From Alphaproteobacteria bacterium (GTDB lineage: Bacteria > Pseudomonadota > Alphaproteobacteria > SHVW01), in contig SHVW01000022.1 in assembly GCA_009694085.1 (NCBI GenBank), positions 1-32,218 on the forward strand: a DNA stretch of 32,218 bases, given 5' to 3'. Of the stretch, positions 23,353-31,954 are shown piece after piece. The notes below the pieces were generated by a model that saw nothing but the letters and a program-made list of their open reading frames with translations, was not told where the DNA came from and searched no databases. Each line of letters begins with the position of its first letter. Within the stretch, counting starts at the first letter, position 1. A program made the translations under genes and the position numbers.

Positions 23353-25800
23353 CTACCCCTTCACCCTTGCCGACGCCGGATCGTAAAACGGCTTGAGGCT
23401 CGCCTGGGTCGCATAGCGTTTACCCGCGATCTCGATCTCGAACCCACTGGCCGCCACGAAGGCCTCGTCCACGCCGGCGTCGCGGCGCAGATAACCCAGC
23501 GCGATCGATGCGCCCAGCGTGTGGCCATAGGCGGCCGAGGTGACGCGGCCGACGCGCTCACCGTTCAGCCAGATCGGTTCGTCGTGATAGGGGAAGGCGT
23601 CGGGGTCGGCGAGCTTGAAGACGGTCATGCGCTTTTTCAGCAGTTTGCCCCGCTGGGCCTCGACTGCCTTGCGGCCGATGAAATCGGCATTCTTCTTCCA
23701 GCCCACGGCGAAGCCGAGGCCGGCTTCAACAGGCGTATCCTCGTCGGCGATGTCGTGGCCCCAATGGCGATAGGCCTTTTCGATGCGCAAACTGTCCATG
23801 GCGTGATAGCCCGCGAGCTTCAGGCCGTGTTCGGCCCCGGCCGCCACCAATTCCTCGAAGACATGGGCGGTGAACTCGGCGGGCACAAACAGTTCCCAAC
23901 CGAGTTCACCCACATAAGTCATGCGCTGGGCCCAGACCAGGGCGGAGCCCACATCGATCTCGCGCGCGCTGGCGAAGGGGAAGCCTGAGTTGGAGAGATC
24001 GGCGCTGGTGAGTTTCGACAGGACATCCCTAGCGCGCGGTCCCATCAGGCCGAGCGTCGCCCAGCCCGAGGTCACGTCGACGGCGACGGCGTTGAAGCCG
24101 GCCAGATGTTTCTTCAGCCAGATCAGATCGCGCCGCGTGCCGGCGGTGGCGGTGACGACGAGGTAGCGGTCTTCCGCCTGGCGCGTCACGGTTAGATCGG
24201 ATTCGATGCCGCCGCGCTCGTTCAGCCATTGGGTATAGACCACGCGGCCCACGGGCACGGCGACATCGGCGGCGCAGATTTTCTGCAAGGCGGCCTCGGC
24301 ATCGCGGCCTTCGACGACGATCTTGCCGAACGAGGTCTGGTCGAACAACCCAACCGCCTCGCGCACGGCTTTGTGCTCGGCGGCGGAATGGGCGAACCAA
24401 TTCTGCCGGCCCCAGGAGTATTCGTATTCGGGCTTCGTGCCCTGGGGGGCGTACCACATCGGCCGTTCCCAGCCATCGCCTTGGCCGAAGCAGGCGCCGG
24501 CCGCCTTGTGCTGTTCGTAGATCGGCGTGCGGCGGATACCGCGCGCTGTTTTGAGCTGTTTGAACGGCCAGGGCATGGCGTAGAGTTGGCCGACGGATTC
24601 GTGGGTGCGCGCCTCCAGGAAGCGCGGCGTGCCATGGAATTGGTGGAAGCGCCTGATATCGATATCCGCGAGGTCTAGGGGAGGATGGCCGTTGACGATC
24701 CACGCCGCCATGGCCCAGCCGGCGCCGCCCGAGGTCTGAATGCCGGTGGAGTTGAATCCGGCGGCGACGTAGAGGTTCTGGATTTCGGGCGCCTCGCCGA
24801 CGATGTGGCGGGTATCCGGCGTGAAACTCTCGGGCCCGATCAGCAGCTTGCGGATTTCCGCCTTTTCCAGCGATGGAATGCGTTCGAGCCCGCTGTTCAT
24901 GAACACTTCGAACTGGTCCCAATCCTCGTTGAAGGTCTGGAACTCGAATTTATCGGGGATGCCGGCCATGCCCCAGGGCTTGGCCTCGGGCTCGAAGCCG
25001 CCGAGCAGGAGGCCGCCGACCTCTTCCTTGATATAGATATAGCCGTCGGGGTCGCGCAGCGTCGGCGCGCTGCGCACCACGCCGTCCATCGGGCGCGTGA
25101 CGGCATACATGTGTTCGGCCGCGTGCAGCGGAATTGACACGCCGATCTTGCGGCCGAAGGGCTGGGACCACATGCCGCCGCAGAGCACGACGATCTCCGC
25201 CTCGACCTCGCCTTGGTCGGTCGCCACGCCGACCGCGCGGCTATTGCGGCGGAGCACGTCGGTGACCTTGACGCCCTCGATGATCTTCGCGCCGCCCATG
25301 CGCGCGCCCTTGGCCAGGGCCTGGGTGTAGTCGGCCGGGTTGGTTTGGCCGTCGCCCTTGATGAAATAGGCGCCGGCGAGGTCCTTGGTCTCGGCCACGG
25401 GCCAATATCTCTTGACCTCGTCCAGCCCGATGCGGTGCATCTCGATGCCGAAGCTGGCCGCCGCGGTGGCCGAGCGCTTGAGGTATTCGAGGCGGCCCTC
25501 GGTGCGCGCGAGCGTGATGCTACCCGTGGGCTTGAACCCGGTGGCCTGGCCGGTTTCTTTCTCCAGGGTCAGCAGCAAATCGGCGGTGTATTTGGCGAGC
25601 CGGGTCTGGTTGACCGAGGAACGGAGTTGGCCGATCAACCCCGCCGCGTGCCAGGTGGTGCCGCAGGTGATCTGGCCTTGTTCGAGCAGCAGCACGTCCG
25701 ACCAGCCCTTGTGCTTGGTCAGGTGATAGGCGACGGAGCAGCCGATGACGCCGCCGCCGATGACGACGACACGGGCGCGCGACGGGAGCAACGCAGGCAT
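23353..25800 (-). CDS. FAD-dependent oxidoreductase with GcvT domain (dimethylglycine/sarcosine dehydrogenase-like)
   Basis: An 815-residue two-domain flavoenzyme. The N-terminal DAO domain has [18 protein letters not shown] (FAD Rossmann) and [15 protein letters not shown], whose His (~residue 50) matches the covalently flavinylated His of dimethylglycine dehydrogenase. The GcvT-type folate-binding half starts near 440 ([51 protein letters not shown]) and ends with the GcvT C-terminal barrel ([20 protein letters not shown]). Such enzymes oxidatively demethylate N-methyl amines and pass formaldehyde to tetrahydrofolate. ATG 25800 is used, 8 bp after the phnY stop. As the fourth gene of an aminophosphonate operon, its substrate may be an N-methylated aminophosphonate; this is inference. 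Confidence 0.88.
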   Translation of the reverse strand: MPALLPSRARVVVIGGGVIGCSVAYHLTKHKGWSDVLLLEQGQITCGTTWHAAGLIGQLRSSVNQTRLAKYTADLLLTLEKETGQATGFKPTGSITLARTEGRLEYLKRSATAAASFGIEMHRIGLDEVKRYWPVAETKDLAGAYFIKGDGQTNPADYTQALAKGARMGGAKIIEGVKVTDVLRRNSRAVGVATDQGEVEAEIVVLCGGMWSQPFGRKIGVSIPLHAAEHMYAVTRPMDGVVRSAPTLRDPDGYIYIKEEVGGLLLGGFEPEAKPWGMAGIPDKFEFQTFNEDWDQFEVFMNSGLERIPSLEKAEIRKLLIGPESFTPDTRHIVGEAPEIQNLYVAAGFNSTGIQTSGGAGWAMAAWIVNGHPPLDLADIDIRRFHQFHGTPRFLEARTHESVGQLYAMPWPFKQLKTARGIRRTPIYEQHKAAGACFGQGDGWERPMWYAPQGTKPEYEYSWGRQNWFAHSAAEHKAVREAVGLFDQTSFGKIVVEGRDAEAALQKICAADVAVPVGRVVYTQWLNERGGIESDLTVTRQAEDRYLVVTATAGTRRDLIWLKKHLAGFNAVAVDVTSGWATLGLMGPRARDVLSKLTSADLSNSGFPFASAREIDVGSALVWAQRMTYVGELGWELFVPAEFTAHVFEELVAAGAEHGLKLAGYHAMDSLRIEKAYRHWGHDIADEDTPVEAGLGFAVGWKKNADFIGRKAVEAQRGKLLKKRMTVFKLADPDAFPYHDEPIWLNGERVGRVTSAAYGHTLGASIALGYLRRDAGVDEAFVAASGFEIEIAGKRYATQASLKPFYDPASARVKG

Positions 25801-25808
25801 CGTCGAAC

Positions 25809-27284
25809 TCAACCCGACCAGGGCATCGAGTAGGTCTTGAGGTTGGTGAAGCTCTTCATCGCTTCGAGCACGCCTTCCTTGTAGCCCAGGCCGGAATCCT
25901 TGATGCCGCCGAAGGGTGACATTTCGATGCGGTAGCCCGGCACCTCCCACACATTGACCGTGCCGACATTCAACTCGCTGATGAAGCGCGTGATGTCGTC
26001 GAGCCGGTTGGTGCACACGCCGGAGGACAAGCCATAGGCGGTGGAATTGGACACGCGGATGGCATCGTCGATGTTTTTGACCCTGATCACCGGCACGGCC
26101 GGCCCGAAGGTTTCCTCGCGCACGAGTTCGCAGTCATAGGGCACTTTGTCGACCACCGTCGGCGGGAAGATGGCGCCGCGCTGATCGTTGCCGTGCATCA
26201 GCATCGCGCCCTTGGACACGGCGTCGTCGACCCGGCGCTTGAAGAGCGCGGCCGAACGCTCGTTGATCACGGTGCCCACATCGGTCGCGGGGTCCATGGG
26301 ATCGCCGCATTTCAGCTTCTTCACCTTGGCCAGCACCAGCTTGACGAAGTCGTCGCCCACCTTATCTATGACCAGGATGCGCTTGACCGCCGTGCAGCGC
26401 TGGCCCGAATTTTTGGTGGCGCCGGCCACGGCCAGTTCCGCCGCCTTGTCAAGATCGGCGTCGTCCATGACGATCAGCGGATCGTTGCCGCCCAGTTCCA
26501 GCACGACGCGGCGATAGCCCGCCTTCTCCGCGATGTATTTGCCGACGCGCACGCTGCCGGTGAAGGTGACGAGATCGGCGTTGGAATCGGTGATCATGGC
26601 GTCGCCGATATCGTCGGGTCGGCCGGTGATGATCGATAGCATTTCCGGGGGCAGGCCGGCTTCGTAGAGCAGATCGCACAGCAGCAGCGCCGTCATCGGC
26701 GTCAGCTCCGTCGGCTTGGCGACCATGCGGTTGTTGGTGGCGACCGCCGGGGCGATCTTGTGGGAAATCATGTTGAGGGGATGGTTGAACGGCGTGATCG
26801 CGCTGATCACGCCTTGGAGCGGTTGGCGGAAGGTATGGATGCGCCGAGGCTTGCCCTGGGGCGTCACGTCGCAGGAAAAGGCCTGGCCGTCGTCGAGAAT
26901 CGCCAACTGGCCGGCCAGCGACCACACGTCATAGGCGCGGCCGCATTCGTAGAGCGAATCTTTCAGGCACAGACCCGATTCCGCCGTGATCAGACGGGCG
27001 ATCTTGTCCTTGCGCGCGGCAATCAACTCGGCGGTCTTTTGGCAAATGCGCTGACGGTCGTAGCGCGTCAGCTTGGATTTGAACTTAGCGCCGATCTCGA
27101 ACGCCTCGCGCACCTGGCGCGCCGAGGCGCGCGGCACCGTGCCGACGAGTTCGTTGTTGTAGGGATTGAACACCTCGATCGCGCCATCGACCTCGCCCGC
27201 CACCTCGCGGCCGGCAATGCGCAGAGATTCTTGAATGACCGTGGATTTTGGCGCGGCTTTGAGCGCGCTGGCGGGCGGGTTCAT
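25809..27284 (-). CDS. phnY: Phosphonoacetaldehyde dehydrogenase
   Basis: A 491-residue NAD(P)-dependent aldehyde dehydrogenase. Catalytic Glu lies in [19 protein letters not shown] (~262) and the nucleophile Cys in [13 protein letters not shown] (~296); ITPFNHPLN and [16 protein letters not shown] form the cofactor site. Alone it would be a generic ALDH. Placement directly between phnA and a flavoenzyme in a phnW-phnA-phnY order identifies it as the enzyme turning phosphonoacetaldehyde into phosphonoacetate. The stop of phnA (TGAGG) supplies its Shine-Dalgarno, 8 bp before ATG 27284, so translation is likely coupled. Confidence 0.88.
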   Translation of the reverse strand: MNPPASALKAAPKSTVIQESLRIAGREVAGEVDGAIEVFNPYNNELVGTVPRASARQVREAFEIGAKFKSKLTRYDRQRICQKTAELIAARKDKIARLITAESGLCLKDSLYECGRAYDVWSLAGQLAILDDGQAFSCDVTPQGKPRRIHTFRQPLQGVISAITPFNHPLNMISHKIAPAVATNNRMVAKPTELTPMTALLLCDLLYEAGLPPEMLSIITGRPDDIGDAMITDSNADLVTFTGSVRVGKYIAEKAGYRRVVLELGGNDPLIVMDDADLDKAAELAVAGATKNSGQRCTAVKRILVIDKVGDDFVKLVLAKVKKLKCGDPMDPATDVGTVINERSAALFKRRVDDAVSKGAMLMHGNDQRGAIFPPTVVDKVPYDCELVREETFGPAVPVIRVKNIDDAIRVSNSTAYGLSSGVCTNRLDDITRFISELNVGTVNVWEVPGYRIEMSPFGGIKDSGLGYKEGVLEAMKSFTNLKTYSMPWSG

Positions 27285-27292
27285 TTCTGGCC

Positions 27293-28525
27293 TCAGTGAA
27301 CGTGGTTGAGGGCGACGTGGAAAATGTCGAAATTGCGCAGGGGCGCATCGGCGGCGAGGTCATGAACAGGGCGGTTGACGATCAACGGCACGCGCTGTTC
27401 GGACAGCCCGCCATGGGAGCGCAGCGGCGCGTCCAAGCCGGAGAGGTCGTGCTTGGCAGCCGAGGTGCCGACGGCGGCGTTCGTCTTAGTCACGATGACC
27501 AGATCGCCCATGCGATCCTCGGGCAGGCCGAAACGCTGGCAAGCCTCGGCGCGGGTCAGTACAACCTCCACATCGGGCAATAGCTGCGTGCGCCGGGCGA
27601 GCCAGGCCGGGTCGGTACCATCGGGGATATAGGCGGTGGCGAAGGAGCCGAGCGCGCCGTGATGCAGGACATAGGGATCGGTGATGGGCAGAATGACGCG
27701 CGCCTTTCCCTGGCCGAGCCATTCGTCATAGAGGTCTTGCAGATAGACCACGCGGGGTTTGCCGGCATCGTCGGTCTTGGCATTCATGCCGTGATCGGCG
27801 GTCAGCGCGATGGTGCAGCCCATGGCCTCAAGCTTGGCCCAATAGCCATCCATCATGGCGTAGAAGGAATTGGCGCCTGATGTGCCGGGGGCATGCTTGT
27901 GCTGCACGTAATCGGTGGTCGAGAGGTACATGATATCGGGCCGGCGGGTTTCCATCAGCTTGACGCCGGCGGCGAACACGAATTCGGACAAGTCGGCGCT
28001 GTAAACCGAGGGCAGGGGCCGACCGACGAAACCGAGCGCGTCGTCGATGCCGTGCTCGGCCATCGTCGTGCCCTCGGCCTTTTCGGCGGAGAAGCAGATA
28101 CCGGTCATGCCATGGCCGAGCAGCCGGCGCAGCTTGTCCTTGGCGGTGACGGCGGCAAGCTTGGCCCCGGCCCGCGCGAACTCGGCCAGGATGGTGCCGC
28201 AGCGCAGATATTTCGGATCGTTCATCATCACTTCGGCGCCGCTATCGCGGTCGAAGAAGTAATTGCCGCAGATGCCGTGCACGGCGGGCGGCACGCCGGT
28301 GACGATGGACAGGTTGTTGGGGTTGGTGAAGCTGGGCACCACGCAATGGGCGGTGCGCTCGGTGCCGCGCTTCAACATGGCGGCCGTATAGGGCATGGCG
28401 CCCGATTTGACCGCCTCGGTAATATAGGCCGGCTCCGACCCATCGATGCAGACCACGACCAGGGGCTGCTGCGGCCAGGCATAGCGCCGGCCGTTGACGG
28501 TCAGGGGCGCGCGCTTGGTGCTCAT
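27293..28525 (-). CDS. phnA: Phosphonoacetate hydrolase
   Basis: A 410-residue alkaline-phosphatase-superfamily enzyme that cleaves the C-P bond of phosphonoacetate to acetate and phosphate using two Zn ions. Metal and nucleophile motifs are complete: [10 protein letters not shown] (Asp), [15 protein letters not shown] with the nucleophile Thr near 65, [15 protein letters not shown] (Asp/His), [11 protein letters not shown] (Asp-His) and the late [17 protein letters not shown] (His). GGGGGAA precedes ATG 28525. It lies 12 bp after phnW and 8 bp before phnY. This is the C-P bond-breaking step of the operon. Confidence 0.95.
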   Translation of the reverse strand: MSTKRAPLTVNGRRYAWPQQPLVVVCIDGSEPAYITEAVKSGAMPYTAAMLKRGTERTAHCVVPSFTNPNNLSIVTGVPPAVHGICGNYFFDRDSGAEVMMNDPKYLRCGTILAEFARAGAKLAAVTAKDKLRRLLGHGMTGICFSAEKAEGTTMAEHGIDDALGFVGRPLPSVYSADLSEFVFAAGVKLMETRRPDIMYLSTTDYVQHKHAPGTSGANSFYAMMDGYWAKLEAMGCTIALTADHGMNAKTDDAGKPRVVYLQDLYDEWLGQGKARVILPITDPYVLHHGALGSFATAYIPDGTDPAWLARRTQLLPDVEVVLTRAEACQRFGLPEDRMGDLVIVTKTNAAVGTSAAKHDLSGLDAPLRSHGGLSEQRVPLIVNRPVHDLAADAPLRNFDIFHVALNHVH

Positions 28526-28537
28526 ATCGCGTTCCCC

Positions 28538-29692
28538 CTAGGCCGCGCGCTTGGCGGGGCCGGTCTGGGTGACGCCCATGTCCTTGAGGCAGGCCTTGAT
28601 CGCTTCCAACACACCCTTCATCTGGGCTTCATGCACTTGCCCGATGCAGCCGATGCGGAAGCTGTCGGCGCGCGTGAGCTTGCCCGGATAGATGACGTAA
28701 CCCTGGGCGGACAGGCTGTCGTAGAAGGTTTCGAAATGAAAGCGCGGATCGGCCGGCTGGTGGAAGGTGACGATGATCGGCGCCTGCAAATGGTCGGGCA
28801 GCAGGGTTTCGAAGCCAAGCGCACGCATACCATCGACCAGGATTTTGCAGTTGCCCGCATAACGCGCGTGCCGGCCTTTGACGCCGCCTTCCGCCGCGTG
28901 CTGATCGAGCGCGGCATCGAACGCGGCGAGCACATGGGTCGGCGGCGTGAAGCGCCATTGCTGGCCCGATTTTTCCATGTAGCTGCGCTGATCGAACAGG
29001 TCGAGGACCAGGGCATGGGCGTTGCCCGCGGTCTTCTCCAGCGCTGCTGTGCGGCAGATGACCAGGCCGATGCCGGGCACGCCCTCGATGCATTTGTTGG
29101 ACGAGGCGGCGAGCGCGTCGAATCTGATGCGCCGCGCGTCGATCTCGATAGCCCCAAAGGCGCTCATGGAATCGACGAGGAGGGCGCGACCCTGCTTTTC
29201 CACCACAGCCGCGATCTCGGCGAGCGGGTTGAGAATGCCCGAGGTGGTCTCGCAATGGATGACGGCGACATGGGTGATGGCGGGATCGGCCTGGAGCGCC
29301 GCCTCAACCTGCTGGGCCGTGGGCGCCACGTCTTCGGCCGTTTCGATCACGCTATGGGCGCGGCCGATGAGCTGGCAGATCTTGACGATGCGCTGGCCAT
29401 AGGCGCCGTTGACTAGGATCAGCAGCTTGCCCTGGCGCGGCACGAAGGTGCCGATCATGGCCTCGACCGCGAAGGTGCCGCTGCCCTGGAGCGGCACCGC
29501 GACATGGCTGCCCTGGCCATGGATCAGCGCAACCAGCTTGGTGCGCACGCCCCGGGTCAATTCGCGGAAATCGGTATCGCGCGAGCCCCAATCCCGCAGC
29601 ATGGCCGCCCGGGTCTCTTTGGAGGTCGTCAGGGGGCCGGGGGTGAGCAGGAAAATGTCCCTAGGGCGGGCGGCGGGGCGGGCGGCGGTCAT
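28538..29692 (-). CDS. phnW: 2-Aminoethylphosphonate-pyruvate transaminase
   Basis: A 384-residue class V PLP aminotransferase. IFLLTPGPLTTSKETRAAML is the characteristic PhnW start. PLP-binding features are VPLQGSGTFAVEAMIGTF, HCETTSGILNPL and the Lys of SSNKCIEGVPGIG near residue 198; the C-terminal domain has GYVIYPGKLTRADSFRIGC with the carboxylate Arg. It converts AEP + pyruvate to phosphonoacetaldehyde + alanine. It is the first gene of the operon; GGAG lies about 9 nt before ATG 29692. The divergent lysR starts 98 bp away. Serine-glyoxylate aminotransferases are related but do not share this PhnW-specific start or context. Confidence 0.94.
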   Translation of the reverse strand: MTAARPAARPRDIFLLTPGPLTTSKETRAAMLRDWGSRDTDFRELTRGVRTKLVALIHGQGSHVAVPLQGSGTFAVEAMIGTFVPRQGKLLILVNGAYGQRIVKICQLIGRAHSVIETAEDVAPTAQQVEAALQADPAITHVAVIHCETTSGILNPLAEIAAVVEKQGRALLVDSMSAFGAIEIDARRIRFDALAASSNKCIEGVPGIGLVICRTAALEKTAGNAHALVLDLFDQRSYMEKSGQQWRFTPPTHVLAAFDAALDQHAAEGGVKGRHARYAGNCKILVDGMRALGFETLLPDHLQAPIIVTFHQPADPRFHFETFYDSLSAQGYVIYPGKLTRADSFRIGCIGQVHEAQMKGVLEAIKACLKDMGVTQTGPAKRAA

Positions 29693-29724
29693 GGGCGGAG
29701 CTCCGGGTTAACCTGACGATGGAC

Positions 29725-29762
29725 GATCAATGACGCACACCATCCCATATGTCTAATTGATC
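29725..29762. promoter_or_regulatory. Inverted repeat GATCAAT...ATTGATC in the phnW-lysR intergenic region
   Basis: GATCAAT (29725-29731) and ATTGATC (29756-29762) are exact reverse complements with centres 31 bp (three helical turns) apart. This spacing suits two contacts of a LysR-type tetramer between the divergent genes. Confidence 0.4.
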
Positions 29763-29777
29763 TTTTCGATAGTTAGT

Positions 29778-29792
29778 ATAGATTTTATCTAT
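29778..29792. promoter_or_regulatory. LysR-box-like dyad over the lysR start
   Basis: ATAGA-TTTTA-TCTAT is a perfect 5-bp inverted repeat that includes a T-N11-A (29779/29791), the classical LysR motif. It overlaps a possible -10 (TATAGA, 29777-29782) and the ATG of lysR. No Shine-Dalgarno precedes the ATG, so binding here would block both initiation of transcription and a leaderless start. Confidence 0.45.
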
Positions 29793-30660
29793 GAATTATG
29801 CTCAGATACGCGCCTTCCATGCGGTCGCGCGCGAGCTTAGCTTTACCCGCGCCGCGCGGGTGCTGAACGTGTCCCAGCCCACGCTTTCGGCTCAGGTGAA
29901 GGCGCTTGAAACGGGCCATGGCGTGCGCTTGTTCGATCGCCGGGGCCGGCGCATTGCCATGACCGAACTCGGCGACGCCCTCCTCGGCATTACCCATCGG
30001 ATGTTCGCGCTGGAAGAGGAAGCCGACGATTTTCTGGCCGGTGCCCGTGCGCTCATGCACGGCCATTTGAAGGTGGGGGCGGACGGTCCTCATCATGTGA
30101 TCCCGCTGATGGCTGCGTTTCGCCAGCGTCACCCCGGCATTCGCCTGTCGCTCGCCATGGGCAACGCGGACGAAGTTCTGGAAGATTTGGCCGGCTACCG
30201 TACCGACATCGCCGTGGTCGGCCGGGCGCCGAGCGATGGCCGCTTCCATGTTCTGCCGTTCGGCAGCGCGCCGCTCGCCGTTTTCGTCGCCGCCGGCCAT
30301 CCCTGGGCCAAGCGCAAGAGCGTGCGGCTTGCCAACCTGGCTGGCCAGCCGATGGTGCTGCGCGAGCCGGGCTCGCTCACCCGCCAGGTGCTGTCTCGCG
30401 CGCTCGAACGAGCCGGTATCGAAATCGATCCTGTTATAGAGATCGACAGCCGCGAAGCCGTGGCAGAGGCGGTGGCTGGCGGCCTTGGCATCGGCGTGGT
30501 TTCGCTCGGCGAGTTCGGCGGCGACAACCGGGTTTGTGCCATTCCGATCGAAGGCAATCCGATCGAGATGGAAGAGCACGTCGTCTGCCTGGAGGACCGC
30601 CGGCGCTTGCGCATTGTGCGGAGCTTCCTGGCCTTGGCGCGCGAGATGGTCAGGGCATAG
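29791..30660 (+). CDS. LysR-family regulator of the phn operon
   Basis: A 289-residue LysR protein. HTH in residues 1-60: MNYAQIRAFHAVARELSFTR, AARVLNVSQPTLSAQVKALE, GVRLFDRRGRRIAMTELG. Effector domain: VGADGPHHVIPLMAAFRQRH and EAVAEAVAGGLGIGVVSLGE. It is divergent from phnW, the usual place for the aminophosphonate-responsive LysR activator, with operator-like dyads between them. Its effector (AEP or a breakdown product) is inferred. Its last ~100 bp (30559-30660) are duplicated at 31425-31520 beyond the toxin-antitoxin pair. Confidence 0.92.
   Translation: MNYAQIRAFHAVARELSFTRAARVLNVSQPTLSAQVKALETGHGVRLFDRRGRRIAMTELGDALLGITHRMFALEEEADDFLAGARALMHGHLKVGADGPHHVIPLMAAFRQRHPGIRLSLAMGNADEVLEDLAGYRTDIAVVGRAPSDGRFHVLPFGSAPLAVFVAAGHPWAKRKSVRLANLAGQPMVLREPGSLTRQVLSRALERAGIEIDPVIEIDSREAVAEAVAGGLGIGVVSLGEFGGDNRVCAIPIEGNPIEMEEHVVCLEDRRRLRIVRSFLALAREMVRA
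30559..30660 (+). repeat. Direct repeat, copy 1: 3' end of lysR
   Basis: These 102 bases are the final codons of lysR (IEMEEHVVCLEDRRRLRIV onward, to the stop). Copy 2 at 31425-31520 matches with 6 mismatches over 96 aligned bases and one 6-base (CGGCGC) gap. The pair brackets the HigBA module. Confidence 0.85.
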
Positions 30661-30690
30661 CGACGGTCCTTCGCCGTACATCGATCCCTG

Positions 30691-30719
30691 TTGTCGAATG
30701 TCTAACAGTATTTTACACT
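30691..30719 (+). promoter_or_regulatory. Candidate promoter for higBA
   Basis: TTGTCG (30691-30696, 4/6) with 17-bp spacing to TACACT (30714-30719, 4/6). The expected start of transcription falls on the higB GTG (30726), and no Shine-Dalgarno precedes it, which suggests a leaderless message. Confidence 0.4.
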
Positions 30720-30725
30720 CACTCC

Positions 30726-31001
30726 GTGATTCGCGACTTTCGCAACAAGAGTCTGCACGCGTTTTTTCGGGATGGCGACCCGCGCGGTATTCGCGGCGAT
30801 CTGGTCGAGAGGGTGCGCGGGCGGTTGCAGGCGCTTCATCGGGCAAAGTCGCTGGGCGATCTGCGCTTTCCGGGTTGGCGCCTACACCGACTGCCCACCA
30901 GACCCGTGCGCTGGGCAGTCGCGGTAAACGGACCCTGGCGGATCACATTCGAATGGGCGGACGACGATGCCGTCATGGTTGATCTTGAGCAATATCACTA
31001 G
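30726..31001 (+). CDS. higB: Type II toxin HigB (RelE/ParE superfamily)
   Basis: A 91-residue protein matching HigB-type ribosome-dependent mRNA interferases: start VIRDFRNKSLHAFFRDGDPR, middle VRGRLQALHRAKSLGDLRFP, late NGPWRITFEWADDDAVMVDL and the terminal QYH. The HigB pattern W(R)I.F.W...D....YH is intact. GTG 30726 is chosen because homologues start at this point with M-I-R-x-F; longer in-frame starts lie inside lysR. It precedes its antitoxin, the reversed order typical of HigBA, with 11 bp between stop and antitoxin start. Confidence 0.9.
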   Translation: MIRDFRNKSLHAFFRDGDPRGIRGDLVERVRGRLQALHRAKSLGDLRFPGWRLHRLPTRPVRWAVAVNGPWRITFEWADDDAVMVDLEQYH

Positions 31002-31012
31002 GAGAGATGAGC

Positions 31013-31333
31013 ATGCCCCGCTCCTTCAAGGTGTCTCGCCCGCCTAAAATGCGTCCACCCCACCCGGGGGCCATCCTGCGATTGGACATCATTCCGGCCC
31101 TGAGCATTTCGATAACGCAAGCAGCGCGCGAACTCGGCGTATCGCGTCAACTTTTGCACGGCATCCTGGCGGAAAAGCATCCGGTTTCGGCGGACACGGC
31201 CGTTCGACTCGGCAAATGGTGCGGCAACGGTGCGGATATTTGGATCGCGCTTCAGCGGGACCGCGATCTCTGGGAAGCGGAAAGGCGGCTGAGTCGCGCC
31301 ATCGCGGATATACCGACCCGCGCCGCAGCGTAG
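31013..31333 (+). CDS. higA: Type II antitoxin HigA (XRE family)
   Basis: A 106-residue HTH_3/XRE protein. HigA hallmarks: RPPHPGAILRLDIIPALSIS, ITQAARELGVSRQLLHGILA (helix-turn-helix), PVSADTAVRLGKWCGNGADI and WIALQRDRDLWEAERRL. It neutralises HigB and usually represses the operon. AGGAG (31000-31004) is 8 nt before ATG 31013 and only 2 nt before ATG 31007, so 31013 is preferred. The AGGAG overlaps the higB stop, so translation is probably coupled. Confidence 0.92.
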   Translation: MPRSFKVSRPPKMRPPHPGAILRLDIIPALSISITQAARELGVSRQLLHGILAEKHPVSADTAVRLGKWCGNGADIWIALQRDRDLWEAERRLSRAIADIPTRAAA

Positions 31334-31424
31334 GAATTGCAGGATGGACAGTCACGTCGTTCGCCATGGCTGAAAACGGCATGCTACGGAGACGATAGGG
31401 GATGGCCCTAAGATTCGGGGCGGT

Positions 31425-31520
31425 CCGGTCGAGATGGAAGAGCACGTCGTCTGCCTGGAGGACCGCTTGCGCATTGTGCAGAGCTTCCTGGCCTTGGCGC
31501 GCGAGATGGCGAAGGCGTAG
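31425..31520 (+). pseudogene. Direct repeat, copy 2: orphan lysR 3' end
   Basis: In frame it reads PVEMEEHVVCLEDRLRIVQS, then FLALAREMAKA and stop, against the end of the intact lysR. Several differences are conservative (Lys for Arg, synonymous changes, stop kept), which looks like natural divergence between orthologues rather than random decay. Upstream of 31425 there is no similarity to lysR and no usable start. It is therefore a second, independent 3' end left beyond the higBA pair. Confidence 0.8.
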
Positions 31521-31571
31521 AAAAAAACTCGGCCGTCCCGGCTTGTCCTCATATTGCGATCTGGTATACGC

Positions 31572-31597
31572 ATCGCTCGCGGATCGGAGCGAGCGAT
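31572..31597. promoter_or_regulatory. Dyad upstream of the WYL-like gene
   Basis: ATCGCTCG (31572-31579) and CGAGCGAT (31590-31597) form a perfect 8-bp inverted repeat with a 10-bp spacer, ending 9 bp before the TTG start. There is no T tract, so an operator or a leader hairpin is more likely than a terminator. TATACG just upstream (31565-31570) could be part of a -10 element. Confidence 0.4.
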
Positions 31598-31606
31598 CTC
31601 ATAAAG

Positions 31607-31945
31607 TTGCGTGCGGTCTTGGAACAAGTTCACAAAGCATTGGAAGATGCCATCGCCGGCCAAAGGCGCGTCGAATTGCGCTATATAGACGACGCCCATT
31701 ACCGGCTGTTCGAGCCTTATGTCATTCACGTGCTGACCGGCATTCACCGCGTTGTCAGCGGCGTGCAGGTATTCCATCCCGTCGATTCCGACATGGCCAA
31801 TACCTGGGGCTGTCTGGAGCTGGCGCAGATTCGCGATGTCCGCGAGATCGACGAGGCGTTTATGCCCCATCGCGGTTTCAGCTCCTTCGCGGTCGAGCGC
31901 TACCAGAATGTCACGGCGGCCGTCGATCGCAAGAAGGTCGCGTAG
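31607..31945 (+). CDS. Small WYL-domain-like protein
   Basis: A 112-residue protein. The stretch ALEDAIAGQRRVELRYIDDA followed by RLFEPYVIHVLTGIHRVVSG and LELAQIRDVREIDEAF follows the WYL layout (small-ligand or nucleic-acid-binding beta fold: A...rR.v.l.Y...R..EPy.....g.......l..I..v). WYL domains normally sit behind an HTH in regulators; here it stands alone with no HTH. The start is TTG 31607 by frame; a second in-frame TTG is at 31619. The family call is tentative. Confidence 0.6.
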   Translation: MRAVLEQVHKALEDAIAGQRRVELRYIDDAHYRLFEPYVIHVLTGIHRVVSGVQVFHPVDSDMANTWGCLELAQIRDVREIDEAFMPHRGFSSFAVERYQNVTAAVDRKKVA

Positions 31946-31954
31946 CCGCGAACC

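Noticed and set aside
27893-29416. A 507-codon plus-strand frame opposite phnA and phnW
   Set aside because: It is antisense to two well-supported enzymes, has His/Gly/Asp-rich low-information sequence and no ribosome binding site.
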